The position numbers and the translations under genes are program-made. From Nocardia jinanensis (GTDB lineage Bacteria; Actinomycetota; Actinomycetes; Mycobacteriales; Mycobacteriaceae), in contig NZ_BMMH01000006.1 in NCBI RefSeq assembly GCF_014645735.1, positions 62,001 through 126,000 on the forward strand: a stretch of 64,000 nucleotides of DNA. Direction: 5' to 3'. Shown here piece after piece: positions 9,067-17,871 of this stretch. The notes beneath the pieces are model-generated. The model ran no database searches. It saw only the letters and a list, made by a program, of their open reading frames with translations, and had not been told where the DNA came from. Numbering within the stretch: the stretch's first letter is position 1; each line of letters starts with the position of its first letter.

Positions 9067-10208
9067 CAGCGGCCTCCCGTCACCGGGCCGGTCAACGGGT
9101 TCGGCGTACCGAGCCCCGGTTGTCTGCCCACGGTTCGGCCGAGCGCGGTCTCGAGCGCGGTCAGCCGGCCCTCCAGCGGCGTTCCCTGCAACATGGAATT
9201 GTCGATGCGACCCAGTGTGAGGTCGAGGGTGGCGCTCAGATTCGCGTAGTCGCCCCGAACCCATCTGGGCAGTGTCTCTTCCGGCCACGGGAAGGTCGCA
9301 TAGGCGCCCACTGCTCGGGTGAGGTCACCTCCGGCATCGGCGAGGCCCTGTAGTGCCGGTCGCAGGTTGCGCAGATTGGCGATCAGGTCGTCGCGGCTCT
9401 GAGTGACGACACTGTTGCCGACGGCGGCGAATCGGCCGACCGCGTCGATGGCGGCGACGAGGTTGTCCCGTTTCTGGTTGAGTACCTCGACGGCCGGCGG
9501 AATCGTCTCCAACGCGCCCGCGAGTACATCGCTTTGCCGGTTCACGGTGGCGGCGAGGCGATCGAGGCCCGCCATCGCGGCGATGATGTCGTCGCGCTGT
9601 CGATCGAGCCCATCGGTGAAGGTCTCCAGTTGTCCGAGCAAGCTGCGGACATCGGATTCCCGGCCGGACAAGGCGGCGTTGAGTTCGGTGTTGATCTGCT
9701 GGAGGTGACCGAGCCCGCTTCCGTTCAGCATGACCGATACGACAGCCAGGGTCTCTTCGGTGGTCGGATACTGGCTCGCTCGGTCCAGCGGTATCACGTC
9801 GCCGTCGCGCAGCCGATCTGTCTGCGGGGTGCCGATGGGCCCGGCGAGCTCGATGTGCTGACTCCCGAGCAGACTGGTTTGCCCGATGGTCGCGGTCGCA
9901 TTCGCCGGCAGCACGACATCGCCGTTGAGGGCAACGGTCACCAGGGCGTGCCAGTCTCGGCGCTCGATCCCGGTGATGGTTCCGACGTTCACATCCGCCA
10001 CCCGAACCCGCGAGTTCTCTTGAATGGCAGTGACATTGGGCATCTCGATGCGGACGGTGTAGGCGCCGGGTCCCTGGCCCTCGGTGCCGGGCAGCGGTAG
10101 CGAATTGAGACCGGTCCACTGTCCGCACCCGCTGAGCAGTACCGCCGACAGGCCACATATGGCGACGCCCGTGAGCGCCGCGGTAGCACGCCCGAATTTC
10201 GCTGTCAT
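9066..10208 (-). CDS. mceE: Mce family lipoprotein E
   Basis: A 380-residue Mce protein of the lipoprotein class (LprK/LprN type). The signal peptide ends in the lipobox LSGC at residues 25-28, so Cys28 should be lipidated and hold the protein on the outer face of the membrane. The MCE domain follows (YTVRIEMPNVTAI, VNVGTITGIERRDW, LLGSQHIELAGPIG). A long amphipathic helical region covers about residues 160-310. The start at 10208 overlaps the mceD stop by ATGA. Confidence 0.92.
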   Translation of the reverse strand: MTAKFGRATAALTGVAICGLSAVLLSGCGQWTGLNSLPLPGTEGQGPGAYTVRIEMPNVTAIQENSRVRVADVNVGTITGIERRDWHALVTVALNGDVVLPANATATIGQTSLLGSQHIELAGPIGTPQTDRLRDGDVIPLDRASQYPTTEETLAVVSVMLNGSGLGHLQQINTELNAALSGRESDVRSLLGQLETFTDGLDRQRDDIIAAMAGLDRLAATVNRQSDVLAGALETIPPAVEVLNQKRDNLVAAIDAVGRFAAVGNSVVTQSRDDLIANLRNLRPALQGLADAGGDLTRAVGAYATFPWPEETLPRWVRGDYANLSATLDLTLGRIDNSMLQGTPLEGRLTALETALGRTVGRQPGLGTPNPLTGPVTGGR

Positions 10209-11452
10209 GACCCCGCCCTCGGCATCAGTCCGGCCAACCCGCTGCCCGCGGGAACGGGCGTCCCGGGGGTCGGCGCGGCGGACTGGGGGTCGAGGAATGG
10301 TTCGCTGTAGTCCACTTGATCCTCCCGCGCTTGGACGCCGGTGACAGGGTTCACCCCGACCGGCGGATAGTTGAACTGGATACTGTTCAGGACCGGCGCG
10401 AGGTACTGCACGCAGAGTTTCGCCGATTCGGCCGCTCCCAATTGGCTGGCTGCCTGGATCGCCCCGCAGATGAACTGGACGGGATTCTGCATCTGGCTGA
10501 CCGCGAGCACGCCGGTGAGCGCGCCCTGTGCCGGTTGGTAGATGTTGTAGAAGTTCCCGAACGCGGTCGGCGCCACATGGAGCAACTGCTCGAGCACCGG
10601 CCGGCTCTCGTTGAGAGACGTAGTGACGGTGGTCAATCCGTCGACCGTATGCTTCAGTCGATCCCGATTCGCGGCAACGAATCGCTGCAGATCGGCAGCG
10701 ACGGCGTCCACATCGGTGAGCGCGGCGGACAGTTCGTTGTCGGAGTTGGTCAAGACCTGACCGACCGAGGCCAGCCGGCCGTTGAACTGCACGATCTGTT
10801 GTTCGCTCGAGGCCAGTGCGCTGACGAAGGCCTGCAGATCGCGGAGCACGCTGAACAGATCGGCACGACCGTCGGAAATAGTCGTCATCGCCTCGGACAG
10901 TTTCGTCAAGGTCGTATTGATCCGATCGCCCTTGCCGTTCAGCGCGTTCGCCGCGGAATCGACGAACGAGCCCAGGGGGCCGGAAGGATCGTCCCGGGTC
11001 GGCTCCAACGACTCGGCCAGACGCTGGAGCTCCCCGCGGAAATCGTCCCATTCGACCGGAACCGCGGTACGTGTGATGTCGATCCGGTCGCCGTCGGACA
11101 TTACGGGGCCGCCCGTGTAGGCGGGCGTGAACTGCACGGCTCTGGACGACACCAGACTCGGTGACAGGATCACGGCCTTGGCGTCCCGGGGAATCTCGAC
11201 CGACGCGTCGTAGTGCAGGGACACCCGCACCTGATCACCGAGTGGTTCGATGCTGTCGATCGCCCCGATCGGCATACCGAGCAGCAACACGTCGTCACCC
11301 TCGTAGAGCCCGTTGGTGTTGGCGAAATAGGCCGTGACCGTGGTGTGGGCAACGGAGGAGTAGACGCGCCGGCCGAGAACGCCGAGGACCGACACCACAA
11401 CGACGAGCAGGACCGCCGCCGGCACAACAAAACGGGTCTTCGGGAGTTTCAC
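10205..11452 (-). CDS. mceD: Mce family protein D
   Basis: A 415-residue Mce subunit. A signal-anchor helix (FVVPAAVLLVVVVSVLGVLG) starts at residue 8. The MCE domain runs from about 38 to 120 (TTVTAYFANTNGLYEGDDV, PSLVSSRAVQFTPAYTGG). The helical tunnel part ends near 330, followed by a proline-rich tail. Two cysteines in the C-terminal part (FICGAIQAAS and AKLCVQYL) match the pair usual in MceD proteins. It lies three bases after mceC and overlaps mceE. Confidence 0.92.
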   Translation of the reverse strand: MKLPKTRFVVPAAVLLVVVVSVLGVLGRRVYSSVAHTTVTAYFANTNGLYEGDDVLLLGMPIGAIDSIEPLGDQVRVSLHYDASVEIPRDAKAVILSPSLVSSRAVQFTPAYTGGPVMSDGDRIDITRTAVPVEWDDFRGELQRLAESLEPTRDDPSGPLGSFVDSAANALNGKGDRINTTLTKLSEAMTTISDGRADLFSVLRDLQAFVSALASSEQQIVQFNGRLASVGQVLTNSDNELSAALTDVDAVAADLQRFVAANRDRLKHTVDGLTTVTTSLNESRPVLEQLLHVAPTAFGNFYNIYQPAQGALTGVLAVSQMQNPVQFICGAIQAASQLGAAESAKLCVQYLAPVLNSIQFNYPPVGVNPVTGVQAREDQVDYSEPFLDPQSAAPTPGTPVPAGSGLAGLMPRAGS

Positions 11453-11455
11453 TGT

Positions 11456-12661
11456 TCAGCCTCCCATTCCTGGGATCGGGAGCCCTGGGATCCGGAGGTC
11501 AGGGATCGGGAGGCCAGGGATCGGCAAGCCGGGGGGCGGGGGCTCATGCGGTACCGGCCCGTTCGGTCCCGGGGCGGTACCGGTCGGCGGAATCGTGCCG
11601 CGCGGGCTGTCGTCTCCGCCGTCGATTGGGTGGCTGGGCACGCCGAGAACGCCGGGATCGACTCCCGCCTGCGCGAATGCGGCGTCTATGAAGGGCTGGA
11701 GGTACTGCCCCGGCAGCAAGTTGCTCACGTACGCCTTGAAGAACGGGCCCGAGGCCACCGATTCACCCAGCGACAGTGCGTACTGGCTCAACGGCAGCAG
11801 GGTCCGCTGGATATCGTCCTTGTGGGCGGACAACAGGTCGACGACTGCGTTCAACTTGTCCAGCGCCGGTGCCAATTGCGCCTCGTTCTCCGCCACGAGC
11901 AGACGTAATTGCTGTGCCGCCGCGCGCAGATTCGTCAGCAGGACATCGATGGCCTGCCGCCGCTCGTCGAGAGCGGTGAACAGAGTGCTGCCGTCCAGGA
12001 TCAGCTGGTTGATCTGCGTGCTGCGCGCGGACAGCACGCCGGTCACCCCCGCGGCGTTGGACAGTAGATCTTTCAGCAATCCGTCGCGACTGCTGATCGA
12101 GGTCGACAACCGACTCACACCGTCGAGCGCCGCGCCGAGGCTGGGCTCGGCTTCGTCCAGGGTGTCACCGAGCACGTGCAACGCACCGGTGAGATCCTCG
12201 GTTTTCAGGCCGCTGATGGTCGTCGTGAGCTCACCGAGCGTATCGGTGAGCAGGTAAGGGGCGGTGGTGTGTTCGAGGCCGATGACGGCGTCGGGCTTCA
12301 GCACCGTGTCACCGCGGGGCCGCAGTTCGAGGGTTTTGCTGCCGAGCACCGTTCGCGTCTTGATCGCGGCCTCTGATTCGGCGCCCACCAGGACGCCCTC
12401 CGCGGAGAAACGGACAAGAACCTTGTTCTCGTCGAGCTCCATACCGGTCACCTTGCCGACTGTCACACCGGCCACCTCCACCGGCGCACCCACCTCCAGT
12501 CCACCGGCTTCGGCGAAGTGCGCACGATATTCACGGTGCGCACCCAGCAAAGGGAGTCTGTCGTAGTTCTGGGCGCTGAGAACTGCGGCGATGGTGAGCA
12601 CCAAACCGACGATTCCGACCCGGAATGTGTCCGATACGTCGATCGGCTTCAGCGAATTCAT
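11456..12661 (-). CDS. mceC: Mce family protein C, with pentapeptide-repeat tail
   Basis: A 401-residue Mce subunit starting MNSLKPIDVSDTF, with an N-terminal membrane helix (VGIVGLVLTIAAVLSAQ) and the MCE domain (YRAHFAEAGGLEVGAPV to LEHTTAPYL). A helical region follows to about residue 330. The tail is Pro/Gly-rich and closes with near repeats of the pentapeptide PGLPI. The ATG at 12661 overlaps the mceB stop (ATGA); an in-frame start 90 bases further upstream would lie deep inside mceB and is rejected. Confidence 0.9.
   Translation of the reverse strand: MNSLKPIDVSDTFRVGIVGLVLTIAAVLSAQNYDRLPLLGAHREYRAHFAEAGGLEVGAPVEVAGVTVGKVTGMELDENKVLVRFSAEGVLVGAESEAAIKTRTVLGSKTLELRPRGDTVLKPDAVIGLEHTTAPYLLTDTLGELTTTISGLKTEDLTGALHVLGDTLDEAEPSLGAALDGVSRLSTSISSRDGLLKDLLSNAAGVTGVLSARSTQINQLILDGSTLFTALDERRQAIDVLLTNLRAAAQQLRLLVAENEAQLAPALDKLNAVVDLLSAHKDDIQRTLLPLSQYALSLGESVASGPFFKAYVSNLLPGQYLQPFIDAAFAQAGVDPGVLGVPSHPIDGGDDSPRGTIPPTGTAPGPNGPVPHEPPPPGLPIPGLPIPDLRIPGLPIPGMGG
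11472..11531 (-). repeat. mceC: 15-bp tandem repeat in mceC 3' end
   Basis: Four units of 15 bases, each beginning GGGATC, start at 11472, 11487, 11502 and 11517. They encode the five-residue repeat Pro-Gly-Leu-Pro-Ile and variants at the MceC C-terminus. The exact period makes this a slippage-prone site, so tail length may differ between strains. Confidence 0.75.
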
Positions 12662-13680
12662 GGTGCGGTGCACCTCCCGGCTCGTTGGCCGATGACGTCG
12701 ATATAGGTGGGATCTCCGTTCGGACCGTTGACCTTCAAGGTGAGGTCGCACAGGTAGAAGTTGAAGAAATCGCCGTAGAGTCCGAGCCGGCTCAGGCGCT
12801 GGTAATCGTGCGGAAGGCGCGACAGGAGCCCGTCCATATAGTCCCGATCGTTGTCGATATTGGTGCTCACCCTTCCCAACTGCTGAACGTCTGCGCTGAT
12901 ATCGGGCCGGGTCACGTCGAGCAGCGAGGCAACCGTGGCCGAGGTGGCGCCGAGGTGGGCAAGCGAATCGGCGACGGGGTCGGCCTGTGCGGTGATTCCG
13001 CGTACCAGCTGCTGGAGATTGTCGACCATGGAATCGAACTGCTCGTCCCGGTCGTCGATAGTCGCCAACAGTCCGTTGAGGTTCGTGATCACGGCACCGA
13101 TGAGCTGATCGCGGTCGGCCAGCGCGCCGGTGAGCTGCGCGGTCCGGCTCAAGACATTGGCCACTGTGCCGCCCTCGCCTTGCAGTACGGAGATGAGTTC
13201 CGCCGACAACTGGTTGACTTGATCGGGGTCGAGCGCTTTGAACAACGGCCGGAAGCCACCGATCAACGCGTCGAGATCCAAGGCGGGAGAGGTGTGGTCG
13301 AGGCCGATAGCGGCACCGGCCGGCAGCGGCGCCGAAGCACCGGGGCCCTCCAGCAATTCCAGATAGCGGTCCCCGACCAGATTCTCATACCGCACGACGG
13401 CACGGGTCCCCCCGCTGACGACGACGTCCTTGTCCAACGAGAAGGACACCCGCGCCAATGTGTTCTCGAGGACCCCGACGCTCTCGACCCGGCCCACCTC
13501 GATACCGGCGATCCGGACGAACTGGCCGGAGCGCAGTCCGGACACGTTGACGAAATCGGCCGAGTATTCCGCGCGGTCCTGGAAACGGAGCTTCCCGAAA
13601 ACCGCGACGAGGCCGAACAGGACCATCAACATCACGAGGGCGAATACGGAGAACTTGACGATGGTGGCGGAGATTCTCAT
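12658..13680 (-). CDS. mceB: Mce family protein B
   Basis: A 340-residue Mce subunit. The N-terminal signal-anchor helix (VFALVMLMVLFGLVAVF) is followed by the MCE domain (YSADFVNVSGLRSGQFVRI, VRYENLVGDRYLELLEG) and a helical region that ends in the usual MceB pattern FFNFYLCDLTLKVNG. It starts at 13680, overlapping mceA by ATGA, and its stop overlaps the mceC start. It acts with the other five Mce proteins as a heterohexamer in the cell envelope. Confidence 0.92.
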   Translation of the reverse strand: MRISATIVKFSVFALVMLMVLFGLVAVFGKLRFQDRAEYSADFVNVSGLRSGQFVRIAGIEVGRVESVGVLENTLARVSFSLDKDVVVSGGTRAVVRYENLVGDRYLELLEGPGASAPLPAGAAIGLDHTSPALDLDALIGGFRPLFKALDPDQVNQLSAELISVLQGEGGTVANVLSRTAQLTGALADRDQLIGAVITNLNGLLATIDDRDEQFDSMVDNLQQLVRGITAQADPVADSLAHLGATSATVASLLDVTRPDISADVQQLGRVSTNIDNDRDYMDGLLSRLPHDYQRLSRLGLYGDFFNFYLCDLTLKVNGPNGDPTYIDVIGQRAGRCTAP

Positions 13681-14894
13681 GGCCGGCCGGGACCTCCGAT
13701 GGCGTTACCGAAGAGGAATTCGATCGCACTCGGGGAGCCGAGTCGCGGGGTGTAGGTGCCCGGCCCGTTGAGCGGGGCACCGGTATTCATCCGCAGGTAC
13801 GGGGTGGGGTAGTTGTCCCAGGTGACCGGCGGATAGCAACCCGGCGCGCCGTGCGGCCCGCCCTTCGCCGCCACCACGGGCAGATTCTGCGGGTTCGTGT
13901 AGGGGTCGTCTCCGAACAGGAGACCGGCGTCGAGACTGATCGCGTGGTCGTTGATCTGCCGCGCCGAACGTACGGCCGTGGTCGCGCCGAGATGCGCCAG
14001 GCATGCGAACGACGGACTGTATTCGGCGAGAAGTTCCGTGGTCGGCACCAGCAGCCGCATCGAATCGACGATCCCGGCGCCGGTTTCGTCGAGGAACGCG
14101 CTCCCCGAATCACCGAGCCCGATGGCCGAGACCAGGAGACGCTCGAGGTTGTCCTGTTCATCGACCACCGACGCCGACGTCACGGTCGCATTCCGCAGGA
14201 TCGACACGAGGTCTTCGCCGGCATCGCCGAAAGTATGCGCCACAGTGGCGGTATCGCGAAGGTCGGAGTGCAGCTGAGGGAGTCGCGGATTCAGCGCGGC
14301 CAGTGCGGTATCGGCGTCCGACAGTGTCTCGCCCAAGGCTTCACCGCGGCCCTGAAGACCCTCGGCGATGGCGCTCAGGGTGGCATTGAGTTGGTCCGGA
14401 TCGATCTTCTCCAGGATCGAGGAGATGTTCTGGAAGACGGTGTTGACTTCCGTGGTCACGGTGCGGGCCCGTACCGATGCGCCCGGGGCCAAAGGTGTTG
14501 TCGCCGCGAGCCCGTCGGCGCCCAGCTCCACATACTTGGCCCCGAATACGGTCGAAGGCTTGATCTCCGCTTCGACGTTTCCGGGTATCCCGGCGAGTTC
14601 GGCCGGATCGATGGCGAGTTCGATACTCGCACCGTCGGGGGTATTGGCCACGCGCGCCACCCGGCCGACTTCTACACCGTGCACCTTCACTTTGGAACCG
14701 ATATCGAGCACGAGGCCCGATCTCAGCGATACCACGGTAATCGGGATGCTCGTATCGAAGCCACCGCGAAATGAGGACAGACACACGGTGATGATCGCGG
14801 TGAGAGCGACTATCAACAGAATCCCGGCGGTCTTGTACCGCGGGGGACGGTAGCGCGACGTCTTGTCCTTCGATCCGATCGAGAAAGGACTCAT
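13677..14894 (-). CDS. mceA: Mce family protein A
   Basis: A 405-residue Mce subunit, first of the six. A basic N-terminus (SKDKTSRYRPPRYK) precedes one membrane helix (TAGILLIVALTAIITVCL). The MCE domain follows (ITVVSLRSGLVLDIGSKV, PSTVFGAKYVELGADG). The helical region and a C-terminal part with DDPYTNPQNLPVVAAKGG and GAPGCYPPVTW are typical of MceA. It lies five bases after the second YrbE permease. Substrate class (sterol, fatty acid or other lipid) cannot be read from sequence. Confidence 0.92.
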   Translation of the reverse strand: MSPFSIGSKDKTSRYRPPRYKTAGILLIVALTAIITVCLSSFRGGFDTSIPITVVSLRSGLVLDIGSKVKVHGVEVGRVARVANTPDGASIELAIDPAELAGIPGNVEAEIKPSTVFGAKYVELGADGLAATTPLAPGASVRARTVTTEVNTVFQNISSILEKIDPDQLNATLSAIAEGLQGRGEALGETLSDADTALAALNPRLPQLHSDLRDTATVAHTFGDAGEDLVSILRNATVTSASVVDEQDNLERLLVSAIGLGDSGSAFLDETGAGIVDSMRLLVPTTELLAEYSPSFACLAHLGATTAVRSARQINDHAISLDAGLLFGDDPYTNPQNLPVVAAKGGPHGAPGCYPPVTWDNYPTPYLRMNTGAPLNGPGTYTPRLGSPSAIEFLFGNAIGGPGRP

Positions 14895-14899
14895 ACTCC

Positions 14900-15757
14900 T
14901 CAGCCCGCCAGGTTGAAATCGCCGGAGGTGCCGTATATCGCGAGAGATACGAGCAGGGTCACCATCACTACCGATACCAGCGAGGCGCGAACCGCTCGCC
15001 CGACCGCCTCACCGACCCCGGCGGGCCCGCCCGCCGCGTGGTAGCCGTAGTAGCAGTGGATCAGCATTACCGTCAGCGCCATCACGATCGCCTGCAGGAA
15101 CGACCACCGCAGGTCCGAGGGACGCAAGAACGTGCTGAAGTAATGGTTGTAGACGCCCGAGGATTGACCGGCGATGAGTGTCGTATAGAACTGGGCCGAC
15201 AGAAACGACATCAGGACCGCCATCGAATACAGCGGGATGATCGCGATCAGCCCGCCGATGACCCGAGTGGATACCAGGTAGGAAACAGATCGAACGGCCA
15301 TGACTTCCAGGGCGTCGATTTCCTCGCTGATCCGCATCGCTCCCAGCTGTGCGGTGGCTCCGGCGCCGATGGTGGCGGCCAGCGCGATACCGGCCGTGGT
15401 CGGAACCACCACGCGGACATTGATGAACGCGGCGAAGAACCCGGTCAAGGCCTCGACGCCGATATCGCCCAGCGAGGCGAAGCCCTGAATTGCCAGCAGC
15501 GCGCCCGCCGACAAGGTCATGAAGGCTACGATCACCACAGTTCCGCCGATGACGGCGAGGGCACCGGAGCCCATCCCCATCTCGGCGACGAGGCGAATCG
15601 TCTCCTTTCGGTAGCCGGTCAGTGCGTGGCCGATATCGCGGAAGCTGCGGAAGTAGAACAGGCCCTGGTGCCCGGCCCGCTCCAGTGCCCTGGCCGGCGC
15701 CCCGATCAGCCGCACAGCGCTGGGATATCTGCTGCGAATTACCGATAAGTCTTCCAT
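14900..15757 (-). CDS. yrbEB: Mce transporter permease YrbEB
   Basis: A 285-residue integral membrane permease of the MlaE family and one of the pair that forms the membrane channel of the mce importer. It has about five to six membrane segments. The cytoplasmic loop that contacts the ATPase is recognisable as RISEEIDALEVMAVRSVSYL near residues 140-160. It follows yrbEA with a two-base gap and precedes mceA by five bases. The MceG/Mkl ATPase that should power it is not in this window; in relatives it is encoded elsewhere. Confidence 0.92.
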   Translation of the reverse strand: MEDLSVIRSRYPSAVRLIGAPARALERAGHQGLFYFRSFRDIGHALTGYRKETIRLVAEMGMGSGALAVIGGTVVIVAFMTLSAGALLAIQGFASLGDIGVEALTGFFAAFINVRVVVPTTAGIALAATIGAGATAQLGAMRISEEIDALEVMAVRSVSYLVSTRVIGGLIAIIPLYSMAVLMSFLSAQFYTTLIAGQSSGVYNHYFSTFLRPSDLRWSFLQAIVMALTVMLIHCYYGYHAAGGPAGVGEAVGRAVRASLVSVVMVTLLVSLAIYGTSGDFNLAG

Positions 15758-15759
15758 CT

Positions 15760-16524
15760 CTATCCCAACGTCGCTTTTACGCCGACAGCGGTCACCACGA
15801 CATTCACCGCGAACAGGGCCATGAACGCGTAGACGACCGTTTCGTTCACGGCATCGCCGACACTTTTCGGGCCACCCTTGACGCTCAATCCCATATGACT
15901 TGCGACCAATGCCGCTATGAGACCGAACAATCCGGCCTTGACCTCCGAAATCACCACTTCCGGCAGGCCCGTCACCAAGGTCAGGCCGGATACGTAGGCC
16001 CCCGGCGTCACGTTCTGGGCGTAGACCGAGAATACGAATCCGCCCACCAGGCCGATCGTCACCACAAGTCCGTTGAGCAGCAGCGCTACCACTGTCGAGG
16101 CGAAGACACGCGGAACAACCAGGCGCTGAATCGGATCGATACCGAGAACTCGGATCGCGTCGATCTCCTCCCGCACGGTCCGTGCACCGAGGTCGGCGCA
16201 GATCGCGGTGGCGCCGGCACCGGCCACGATCAATACGGTGACCAACGGGCCGACCTGGGTCACCGCGCCGAGCCCGGCGCCGGCGCCCGACAGATCCGCC
16301 GCGCCGAATTCGACGAGCAGGATATTCAACGTGAAGATGACCAGAACAGTGAAGGGCATCGCCACCAGCAGGGTCGGCAAGAGTGCCACTCGAACCAGAA
16401 ACCAGCCCTGATCGAAGAACTCACGCCACTGGAACGGGCGTTTGAAAGTCGCTCGGCCCGTGGCGGCGCACATCTGGAAGAACCCACCGACCGCACGGAC
16501 CGGAACGCCGATGAGATGTTGCAC
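15760..16524 (-). CDS. yrbEA: Mce transporter permease YrbEA
   Basis: A 254-residue MlaE-family permease, first gene of the mce operon. It has the ATPase-contact loop VREEIDAIRVLGIDPIQRL and the following LVVPRVFASTVVALLLNG helix. The start is placed at GTG 16524 (VQHLIGVPVRAVGGFF) because a strong GGAGGAGG ribosome site ends seven bases upstream. A longer reading from 16551 would put that ribosome site inside the gene. The operon promoter must lie in the following 450-base gap. Confidence 0.9.
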   Translation of the reverse strand: MQHLIGVPVRAVGGFFQMCAATGRATFKRPFQWREFFDQGWFLVRVALLPTLLVAMPFTVLVIFTLNILLVEFGAADLSGAGAGLGAVTQVGPLVTVLIVAGAGATAICADLGARTVREEIDAIRVLGIDPIQRLVVPRVFASTVVALLLNGLVVTIGLVGGFVFSVYAQNVTPGAYVSGLTLVTGLPEVVISEVKAGLFGLIAALVASHMGLSVKGGPKSVGDAVNETVVYAFMALFAVNVVVTAVGVKATLG

Positions 16525-16974
16525 TCCCGGACCTCCTCCGCACTGGCGCAATAATTAACCAGTGCGACAGTATGTGATTCCCACTACATTCACAACCCTC
16601 GATCCGAACCTCGGCGATCGGGCCAGAGCACCGCACACGCACGGTGAATGTGGCGCCTGCCTGCCAGATACCGGATCCCCGCCCAGGTTGTCTCGCGCAG
16701 CATCTCAGCAACACGATTGGCGTCGCAGCCCGGAAAACGGACGACCGACTCGACCTCGACTGCCGGGCAGGGACGCCGCTCAGGCTCTACGATTGGCCGC
16801 TGACCTGCTGATTCACACTAATTATTATTTAGTGAGTTAGTTTTTTGCCGTAGCATCGGATCGCCCGGCCCTTCACCATCGTTCGATAGCGTTCGCGACC
16901 GGAACCGGACGACGTGCGCCGGCCTGAAAGGTCTCGATCACGGCTGCTCCGAGCCGCGGGGCCGAGGTGGCGTG
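16525..16974. promoter_or_regulatory. 450-bp regulatory gap upstream of mce operon
   Basis: No convincing gene lies here. It holds two AT-rich islands in GC-rich DNA: ATAATTAACCAG at 16551-16562, a plausible minus-strand promoter element close to yrbEA, and an inverted repeat near 16816-16834. The region separates the mce operon from a TetR gene that reads towards it. Confidence 0.55.
16816..16834. promoter_or_regulatory. Inverted repeat CACTAA-n7-TTAGTG
   Basis: A 19-bp site, CACTAATTATTATTTAGTG, with perfect six-base arms around an AT-only centre, followed by AGTTAGTTTTTT. It is about 290 bases from the yrbEA start. It resembles a TetR-family operator and is the best candidate for control of the mce operon in this gap. 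Confidence 0.5.
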
Positions 16975-17724
16975 TCACGGGTCCGGGGTTGTGGAGCTTG
17001 TCGCGCCGGGCCGGTTTCCGGGCGCCCCGCCCGGCTGGGATCGGGTGAGGCGGACCATCGCGCGGTACAGCGCGCGGGGTTCCGGCGGCGAGGGTAGCGG
17101 AGCGAGTTCGGCTCCGGGGGTGGCAAATGCGCGCAACGCCTGGCCGACCAGTCGCTGCCAGGCGTCCGGAGCCGCGTCACCGGTCGCGGCGATGACGCCG
17201 GCGTTCGCCATGAGCAGCACGACCAGGTCCTGACTGACGAAGTCAGCGCGCAGGTGGCCGCTTCCCTGGGCGCGGTCGATGAGCTGCAGGAAGCCGTTGA
17301 AGGCTTGTGCGCGGCGGGCTTCCAGGGATTCGGCGGTGGGGAAGGTCATGGTCAGCACGTCCGCGAACCCGCGGTCGGCGGCCTGCATCGCACACACCGC
17401 CTGGATGTAGCCGGCGAACCCATGCCACGGGTCGGGATCGGCCAGTGCGGTGCCGGTGGCCGCGACATAGGCGTCCATACGATCGGCAAAGACCGCTGCG
17501 ATCAGTTCCTCGCGGGTGGAGAACCGCCGCGACAGCGTGGCCTTACCCACCCCGGCTTCGCGAGCGACGGCCGCCATCGACACCCCCAGGCCTTCCCGGG
17601 CGAACAGCCGACGCGCGGCGGTCATGATGCGTTCGCGGTTGCGTTCGGCATCGACACGTAGTTCCGGTTCGCGCTGCTCGGGAAAGCCGGTGGCCGGCGT
17701 CGTCGGGAATGGCACAGCCACCAC
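16975..17724 (-). CDS. TetR family regulator
   Basis: A transcriptional repressor of about 249 residues. The DNA-binding region is RERIMTAARRLFAREGLG, then VSMAAVAREAGVGKATLSRR, then FSTREELIAAVF, at about residues 27-75. The C-terminal ligand domain resembles regulators with the usual TetR_C fold. The likely start is one of the clustered GTG codons at 17724, 17721 or 17715: an ATG at 17751 would place the inverted repeat at 17730-17755 inside the gene. Divergent from the DoxX-like gene, it probably controls that gene and itself. Confidence 0.85.
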   Translation of the reverse strand: MVAVPFPTTPATGFPEQREPELRVDAERNRERIMTAARRLFAREGLGVSMAAVAREAGVGKATLSRRFSTREELIAAVFADRMDAYVAATGTALADPDPWHGFAGYIQAVCAMQAADRGFADVLTMTFPTAESLEARRAQAFNGFLQLIDRAQGSGHLRADFVSQDLVVLLMANAGVIAATGDAAPDAWQRLVGQALRAFATPGAELAPLPSPPEPRALYRAMVRLTRSQPGGAPGNRPGATSSTTPDP

Positions 17725-17729
17725 CCTAC

Positions 17730-17755
17730 ATAAGTGGAACACCGTACCCACTTAT
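17730..17755. promoter_or_regulatory. Operator-like inverted repeat between tetR and doxX
   Basis: ATAAGTGG (17730-17737) and CCACTTAT (17748-17755) form perfect eight-base arms separated by ten bases, immediately before the TetR start. This layout is typical of a TetR autoregulatory operator. Confidence 0.65.
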
Positions 17756-17871
17756 CTTGCTACACTCTCCGAGCGCACCGGGAGGCCCGTTCCACCCCGC
17801 AGATCGGGACCGGCAGGCGACAACCCACCGGGGCGTCGCGCTTCGCGCTCGATGATCGAAGGAGCTGTACG

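Noticed and set aside
11456-12751. A longer MceC starting at 12751
   Set aside because: The extra 30 residues are Arg/His-rich and lie inside mceB; the ATG at 12661 overlaps the mceB stop as elsewhere in the operon.
16562-16840. A 92-codon plus-strand gene in the mce upstream gap
   Set aside because: It has no ribosome site, no family resemblance and a composition unlike the neighbours; the region is better read as regulatory.
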